Origin: Eutrophocola salsuginis
Lineage (GTDB): Bacteria; Pseudomonadota; Gammaproteobacteria; Pseudomonadales; Pseudohongiellaceae
Length of the DNA: 64,000 nt
Reading direction: 5' to 3'
Assembly (NCBI GenBank): GCA_038147195.1
Contig: JAYQTB010000004.1
Coordinates: 1,736,001-1,800,000, forward strand
In this document: one piece after another, positions 59,620-64,000 of the stretch
Position numbering within the stretch: position 1 is the first letter of the stretch
Layout: every line of letters starts with the position of its first letter
Notes under the pieces: generated by a model
Database searches by the model: none
Told to the model about the DNA's origin: nothing
Seen by the model: the letters and a program-made list of their open reading frames with translations, nothing else
Translations under genes and position numbers: made by a program

Positions 59620-60639
59620 ATGAAAGCATTTGTACTCAAAGCCGGCGGCACATCAATTGACGATATCCGGATGATGGAGCTGGACAAGCCACAGGCAGGA
59701 ACGGGAGAAATCCTGGTTCGCATGCATGCCGCGTCCCTGAATTTTCGTGATCTCGGCATCATCGTCGGCAAGTATTTCGGCGGCCCCGTGCAGAACGACA
59801 CTATCCTTACTTCAGACGGCGCCGGTGAAGTCGAAGCCGTTGGCGAAGGCGTCACCCGCTTCAAGATCGGCGACCGCGTAGCCGGCACTTTCTTCCAGGG
59901 CCTTGCCGACGGACCCGCCAACCCCATAGTCAACCCAGCCCTGGGCCACTCCGCCGACGGCGCGCTCACCGAGTACATGGTCCTCAAGGAAGGCGATGCC
60001 GTCATGTTGCCAGACAACCTCAGCTTTGAAGAAGGAGCCTGCCTTCCCTGCGCTGCACTCACCGCCTGGCATGCCATGATGGAAGCTGGCCGGCCAGTCT
60101 CTAAAGGGGACACAGTGCTGCTGCTTGGTACCGGCGGCGTCTCGATGTTCGGCCTGCAGTTCGCCAAGGCTGTCGGCGCCGCAACCATAATCACTTCCTC
60201 TAGTGATGAAAAGCTGGCAAAAGCCCAGTCCCTCGGTGCGGATATCCTGATCAACTACAAGGAGCAACCCGACTGGGAGAAGGAAGTAAGGAAGCTGACC
60301 GACGGCAAGGGTGTCAACTGTGTGCTCGAGGTCGGCGGCGTGGGTACCATCAGCAAGTCTATGGAATGCCTGTGCCTTGGCGGCAAGATCGGCATGATCG
60401 GCGTCCTCGCCGGCCCCGAGGGTGAATGCAATCCGCGCAGCCTAATGATGACCGGCAGCGCCATTCATGGCATTTTCGTGGGCAACCGCCGCATGTTCGA
60501 GGAAATGAACCATGCCATCGAAGTTCACGACATTCATCCCGTGATCGACAGGGTCTTTGATTTTAATGATGCCATTGAAGCCATTAGGCATTTCAAGAGC
60601 CAGATACATCTTGGCAAGGTAGTGATCCGGATCGGTTAA
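59620..60639 (+). CDS. Medium-chain dehydrogenase/reductase (zinc-free alcohol dehydrogenase/quinone reductase-like)
   Basis: A 339-residue MDR protein. HAASLNFRDLGIIVGKYFGG and SDGAGEVEAVGEGVTRFKIG form the catalytic domain, and VLLLGTGGVSMFGLQFAKAV is the NAD(P)-binding Rossmann loop. CLPCAALTAWHAM carries a Cys pair but the structural-zinc Cys cluster of classical alcohol dehydrogenases is missing. C-terminal HPVIDRVFDFNDAIEAIRHF and HLGKVVIRI are typical of quinone reductase-like members. Substrate unknown. It is divergent from tsaD. Confidence 0.86.
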   Translation: MKAFVLKAGGTSIDDIRMMELDKPQAGTGEILVRMHAASLNFRDLGIIVGKYFGGPVQNDTILTSDGAGEVEAVGEGVTRFKIGDRVAGTFFQGLADGPANPIVNPALGHSADGALTEYMVLKEGDAVMLPDNLSFEEGACLPCAALTAWHAMMEAGRPVSKGDTVLLLGTGGVSMFGLQFAKAVGAATIITSSSDEKLAKAQSLGADILINYKEQPDWEKEVRKLTDGKGVNCVLEVGGVGTISKSMECLCLGGKIGMIGVLAGPEGECNPRSLMMTGSAIHGIFVGNRRMFEEMNHAIEVHDIHPVIDRVFDFNDAIEAIRHFKSQIHLGKVVIRIG

Positions 60640-60674
60640 CGGGACACAGGCCCGCACAACAGGAGCAAAAACGG

Positions 60675-61142
60675 ATGCTTGGAAGGGACTTAATTAACAG
60701 CCTGTTTTTCTTGGCCAGCTGCTCATTTGCCGCAGCAGCCGACAACGGAGAAGTCACTGAAGAGATTATCGTAAGGGGGAGCCGCGCCGACATCAACCTG
60801 AAGCTACAGGTCGACCGAGCCGAAGATGTTTTCTATGAAGTCCTCAACGAACTGCTCGATGAGGACTTCCGCATCACCTGTAAGTACGAGCGTGTCATCA
60901 ACTCCATCATGAAGGAGCGCATCTGCCAAACCAAGTATATGCGCGACGAACTGTCCACGGCGGCAACCCTCAGCCTGCAGGGCGTGGATTACATGGCCGC
61001 CGGCATCCTGACCGAAAAGAATCGCCAGTTGCGTGAAAAAGTCGTCGAATTGCTTGAAAACAATACAGAACTGCGAAATGCCGCAAATAATCTTTCTGAT
61101 CGCGTGGAAGAATACCGGGACGAGTACGGCATATCCGACTGA
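60675..61142 (+). CDS. Hypothetical exported protein with C-terminal coiled coil
   Basis: A 155-residue protein not assigned to a named family. It has AGGAG nine bases before its ATG and a signal peptide (LINSLFFLASCSFAAAADNG). The mature N-terminus (EVTEEIIVRGSRADINLKLQ) resembles the plug-entry segment of TonB receptors but no barrel follows; the rest is helical, with three Cys (two in ITCK and ICQT) and a C-terminal heptad-like stretch (REKVVELLENNTELRNAANN) suggesting a coiled coil. It lies 35 bases after the MDR gene on the same strand and may be co-transcribed with it. Confidence 0.65.
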   Translation: MLGRDLINSLFFLASCSFAAAADNGEVTEEIIVRGSRADINLKLQVDRAEDVFYEVLNELLDEDFRITCKYERVINSIMKERICQTKYMRDELSTAATLSLQGVDYMAAGILTEKNRQLREKVVELLENNTELRNAANNLSDRVEEYRDEYGISD

Positions 61143-61236
61143 TACTATCCATTGGGAATGTTTCACAATTTAGAATTATTAAATTTCAGGAAATTGTGGA
61201 TAATTGCGCGTTCAACTTACTAGGTGAGATTTGTTT

Positions 61237-62958
61237 GTGCCCTACAGCAGCAGTCTTAGCATCAACCCCCCCTTCGCAGTATTCGCGTTGATCAGGTCAC
61301 TCGTTTTCTTCCTGGCGCTAGTTGCCCTCAGCGCCTGCAGCAGCATGGCGACCAACCAGGGCACTCTGGAAATGACTGAGGCCTATTCCCAGACTACCCA
61401 TGAGCAACTCATCGTGGAATCTCTGGTCAGCGAGGCCTCCCGGCTTGGCAATGTCGATATCGACAGCCAGGAAGAAGAGCCTGTTACCGAGGAAGAAGCC
61501 ATCAACCGGACGGCACTGGAACCGGCGATTCCTGTCATCAGCATGACGGCGAACCGGGTCGTCGAGCGTGCCATCAACGATTACCTGCAAAACCGTCGAA
61601 CCCAGCTGAGTATCTGGTCCCAGCGCGGCAAAACCTGGTTCCCGATGATCGAGAAGATCTTTGAGGAAGAAGGTGTGCCCGATGAACTAAAATACCTGGC
61701 GCTGGGTGAAAGCGGCCTGCGCCCTACCGTACGCAGTTCGGCCGGTGCCGTGGGCATGTGGCAATTCATGTATGGTACTGCCGTGTCTTCCGGACTGGAA
61801 ATCAACACGTGGGTGGACGAACGCCGCGACCCCGAGTTAGCGACCCGCGCAGCCGCCCGTCACTTCAAGGAACTCTACGAAAGCTACAATGGCAACTGGG
61901 AACTGGTGCTGGCTGGATACAACTGCAGCTATCGTTGCATCACGCGTGCCGCAAGGCGCGCCGGCAAACCGATCGAGGAAAAACCCAGCTATTGGGAGAT
62001 CTACCCTTTCCTGCCTCGAGAAACCCGTGGCTTTGTACCCAAGTTCATTGCGTCCGCGTTGATCACTTCCAACCCGGGATTCTATGGTATACAGGTGGAA
62101 GACTTCGGCCAGGAGTTCGCGTATGACATCGTCGAGATTAGCGGCATGCTGTCACTGGAAGCGGCCGCCATGCTGGCCGGTACCGACCTTGCCACTATCC
62201 GCAATCTGAACCCCTCGCTCATCAAAGCCACACTGCCCGACCAGGACTATCCATACCAGCTGCGCATTCCCCTGGGTTCCTTTGACCGCTTCGTGCGAAC
62301 TTTCGAGAACATTCCAATGGAAGACAAAGTCGCGCCCAATGAATACACCATCAGAAGTGGAGATACGCTTGACGCCATTGCACGGTCATTGGATACCACG
62401 GTGGATGAACTGAAGGCAATTAACGGCATTCGCGGCCACCTGATCTATCCCGGCCAGAAACTCCTGATCCCTGGCACTGGCATGTCCAAAAACCTAGCCA
62501 TCGCCAGCCAAAAGCGCCGCTTCGTAGCCTACGGTGACAGCCAGTTAAGGCCGATCGAACTCGTCAAGGAATTCCAGCTGGTTGAGCTCAGGGGTTCGAC
62601 CAAGGAAAAACCGCTGGTTGCGGTATCCCTCAGCCCCGACGTGGTCGACGAGATGCTGGTGCCCACCGTGCACAAAGTGCGCCGAGGCGACACCCTGAGC
62701 CAGATCGCCGAACGCTACAACGTGTCAGTCAGGGACATTCAGCAATGGAACAATCTGCGCGGCACGACCATCATAGTGAACCAGGAACTGACCATCCATT
62801 CCATTGCCTCACAGCCATTGACCACCTATCGCGTGCAAAGGGGCGACAACCTAAGCATCATCGCCCGTCGCTTCGGGGTGTCGGTAGACAGCATCAAGCG
62901 CCTGAACAACCTGCGCAGCAACATGATCTTTCCCGGCCAGGATCTTTCCATAAACTGA
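61237..62958 (+). CDS. mltD: Membrane-bound lytic murein transglycosylase D
   Basis: A 573-residue lipoprotein transglycosylase. The GTG at 61237, nine bases past AGGTGA, is preferred to TTG at 61231. FLALVALSACSS is a lipoprotein signal. The SLT domain carries LKYLALGESGLRPTVRSSAG with the catalytic Glu near residue 158, AVGMWQFMYGTA and ELVLAGYNCSYRCITRA. Three LysM repeats follow (starting YTIRSGDTLDAIARSL, HKVRRGDTLSQIAERY and YRVQRGDNLSIIARRF) for peptidoglycan binding. It cleaves glycan strands to anhydro-muropeptides, which ties in with the AmgK-MurU recycling pair in this window. Confidence 0.93.
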   Translation: MPYSSSLSINPPFAVFALIRSLVFFLALVALSACSSMATNQGTLEMTEAYSQTTHEQLIVESLVSEASRLGNVDIDSQEEEPVTEEEAINRTALEPAIPVISMTANRVVERAINDYLQNRRTQLSIWSQRGKTWFPMIEKIFEEEGVPDELKYLALGESGLRPTVRSSAGAVGMWQFMYGTAVSSGLEINTWVDERRDPELATRAAARHFKELYESYNGNWELVLAGYNCSYRCITRAARRAGKPIEEKPSYWEIYPFLPRETRGFVPKFIASALITSNPGFYGIQVEDFGQEFAYDIVEISGMLSLEAAAMLAGTDLATIRNLNPSLIKATLPDQDYPYQLRIPLGSFDRFVRTFENIPMEDKVAPNEYTIRSGDTLDAIARSLDTTVDELKAINGIRGHLIYPGQKLLIPGTGMSKNLAIASQKRRFVAYGDSQLRPIELVKEFQLVELRGSTKEKPLVAVSLSPDVVDEMLVPTVHKVRRGDTLSQIAERYNVSVRDIQQWNNLRGTTIIVNQELTIHSIASQPLTTYRVQRGDNLSIIARRFGVSVDSIKRLNNLRSNMIFPGQDLSIN

Positions 62959-62965
62959 GGCTTCA

Positions 62966-64000
62966 TCAGCCTCTGGCCAGGCGGTCTTTTACCTCGCTGA
63001 CGGCCTGGACGATCTTCCCCCCTGCCCGGATATCCGCGGTGATGGCGGCAATCCAGCCATCCATGGCCTGCTCGTAATCATTCCAGACCAGTGTGCGGGC
63101 TTTATCAAACTCGCGTCCGATGACACCGTAGAGCGCGGCATACAAAGGCAGTGTCGCCTTTGAAATAGCCTGGCTGGCATCGTAGTGACCGCACACGATC
63201 TTTGACCGCAGCTCAGCCGCCTGTATGCCGAACAGCAGGCTCACGGCGATGTACTGCTGGAAGATATCCACCGAACGCCGGGCTAGGTTGGCCGAGCCGA
63301 AACCCTGGGAATTGATGTTCTGGTTGAAACCCTCGGCATGCGTCGGGTAATGGGTGGTCAATGAATTTCCGTAGAACTGCAGCTGCGGCATGATGCAGTT
63401 GCCGCACAACTGCAGGCTTTGTAGGCCGCCATTGATCGCCCTGCCGGTATTGCCGACCAGCATGGCTGACAGGCCGTTGCTGAATGCGGGCATCACAGCC
63501 ATGGCAATCTGCACGTCCAGGTGCTTGGCCAGCATGCCAATATGGAAGCGCAGCTGGTCCATGCTGACGCCAATGTACTGGCCCAGGAAATTGCCGCCGT
63601 GGTAAGTATTGCCCTCGGCTTCATCCACCAGAGGGTTGTCAGTGGCGGAATTTATCTCGAACTCTATCTGGGACGCGATCATGCGCAGGCCGTCCACAAT
63701 GGGCCCCATATACTGCGGCAGGCAGCGCAGCGAGTAACGATCCTGGATGGGTTCGTCGCCACCGCGAAATTCATGCTGACCCTGCAATTCATCGGCGATC
63801 AGTGTCGACCCCGCCAATAGGTCCATCATGGTAGCTGCGGCAACCACCTGGCCCGGCAGCGGTTTGCGCGCGTGGATGAAGGGGTGGAAGGACTGATTTG
63901 TGGCGCCAAGTCCCTGAAACAGCAGTGCGTGGGCGCCAAAGGCCAAGGCAATCAGGTTACGGGCATCGTACATCACATTGGCGGCGATGCCTGTCATCAC
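62966..64000 (-). CDS. Aromatic amino-acid ammonia-lyase (HAL/PAL family), N-terminus off window
   Basis: The C-terminal 344 residues of an MIO-type lyase; the frame continues past the right edge, so the Ala-Ser-Gly that forms the MIO group is not in view. IQDRYSLRCLPQYMGPIVDG, INSATDNPLVDEAEGNTYHG and GNFLGQYIGVSMDQLRFHIG are family-conserved, including the catalytic loop region. Histidine ammonia-lyase usually reads VQDPYSLRCQPQVMGA here, and the C-terminal half (PTHAEGFNQNINSQGFGSAN) fits aromatic (Phe/Tyr) lyases or aminomutases better, so a hut role is uncertain; no hut genes are adjacent. It is convergent with mltD, 7 bases away. Confidence 0.85.
   Translation of the reverse strand: MMTGIAANVMYDARNLIALAFGAHALLFQGLGATNQSFHPFIHARKPLPGQVVAAATMMDLLAGSTLIADELQGQHEFRGGDEPIQDRYSLRCLPQYMGPIVDGLRMIASQIEFEINSATDNPLVDEAEGNTYHGGNFLGQYIGVSMDQLRFHIGMLAKHLDVQIAMAVMPAFSNGLSAMLVGNTGRAINGGLQSLQLCGNCIMPQLQFYGNSLTTHYPTHAEGFNQNINSQGFGSANLARRSVDIFQQYIAVSLLFGIQAAELRSKIVCGHYDASQAISKATLPLYAALYGVIGREFDKARTLVWNDYEQAMDGWIAAITADIRAGGKIVQAVSEVKDRLARG

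Noticed and set aside
62957..62973. Hairpin gaggct / agcctc across the mltD and lyase stop codons
   Set aside because: It pairs well but no T-run follows on either strand, so it is not a supported intrinsic terminator.
1..64000. tRNA, rRNA, CRISPR, prophage or a complete insertion sequence
   Set aside because: No cloverleaf-like segment, spaced direct repeats, phage structural gene or transposase frame was recognised on either strand by eye.

Overview
The window reads as chromosome of a gammaproteobacterium close to the Pseudomonadales/Cellvibrionales side. Gene order on the right (aroQ-accB-accC-prmA-DUF3426-dusB-fis-purH-purD, then osmC-[crp]-trpC-trpG, then amgK/murU-lptD-surA-pdxA-ksgA-apaG-apaH-cca) follows the Pseudomonas-type layout, and the AmgK/MurU cell-wall recycling pair is typical of that group. 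No tRNA, rRNA, CRISPR array, prophage or intact insertion sequence was recognised.

Left third (1-20.7 kb) is accessory. It holds three tandem secreted G8-domain beta-helix proteins, a Tat-exported molybdenum hydroxylase large subunit, a DUF6152 protein coupled to a GntP-type permease, an SMP-30-type propeller, a class V aminotransferase, an exported intradiol dioxygenase-like protein, a NIPSNAP protein, a lipoprotein sulfatase and an NHL-repeat protein. This looks like an outward-facing set for carbohydrate, sugar-acid and aromatic substrates. Two families of short inverted-repeat elements are scattered here.

The middle (20.7-45 kb) carries GDP-mannose synthesis (manB, manC), fabA-fabB, the acc/purine/dus-fis block, a rearranged trp cluster (rpe-trpE-trpG-trpC-dgkA), a LOG-family protein, a class II amidotransferase and murU-amgK. 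The right third (45-64 kb) is the envelope/cofactor block lptD-surA-pdxA-ksgA-apaG-apaH-cca, then folK-folB-tsaD, an M3 peptidase, an MDR oxidoreductase, MltD and the C-terminal part of an aromatic amino-acid lyase.

The most notable theme is erosion between intact housekeeping genes. A crp/vfr gene is dead (in-frame stops plus a frameshift); galU is reduced to an N-terminal stub; usp and nhaA are each cut at facing ends, like the scar of one deletion; dsbD is reduced to its N-terminal domain; and trpD and gph are missing from their usual places. Two further oddities: prmA and pdxA have no ATG/GTG/TTG start that preserves their conserved N-termini and seem to begin at AUC and AUU; and one inverted-repeat element forms the signal-peptide coding sequence of the DUF6152 gene. 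I did not identify a convincing new multi-gene system; these are the observations most worth checking.
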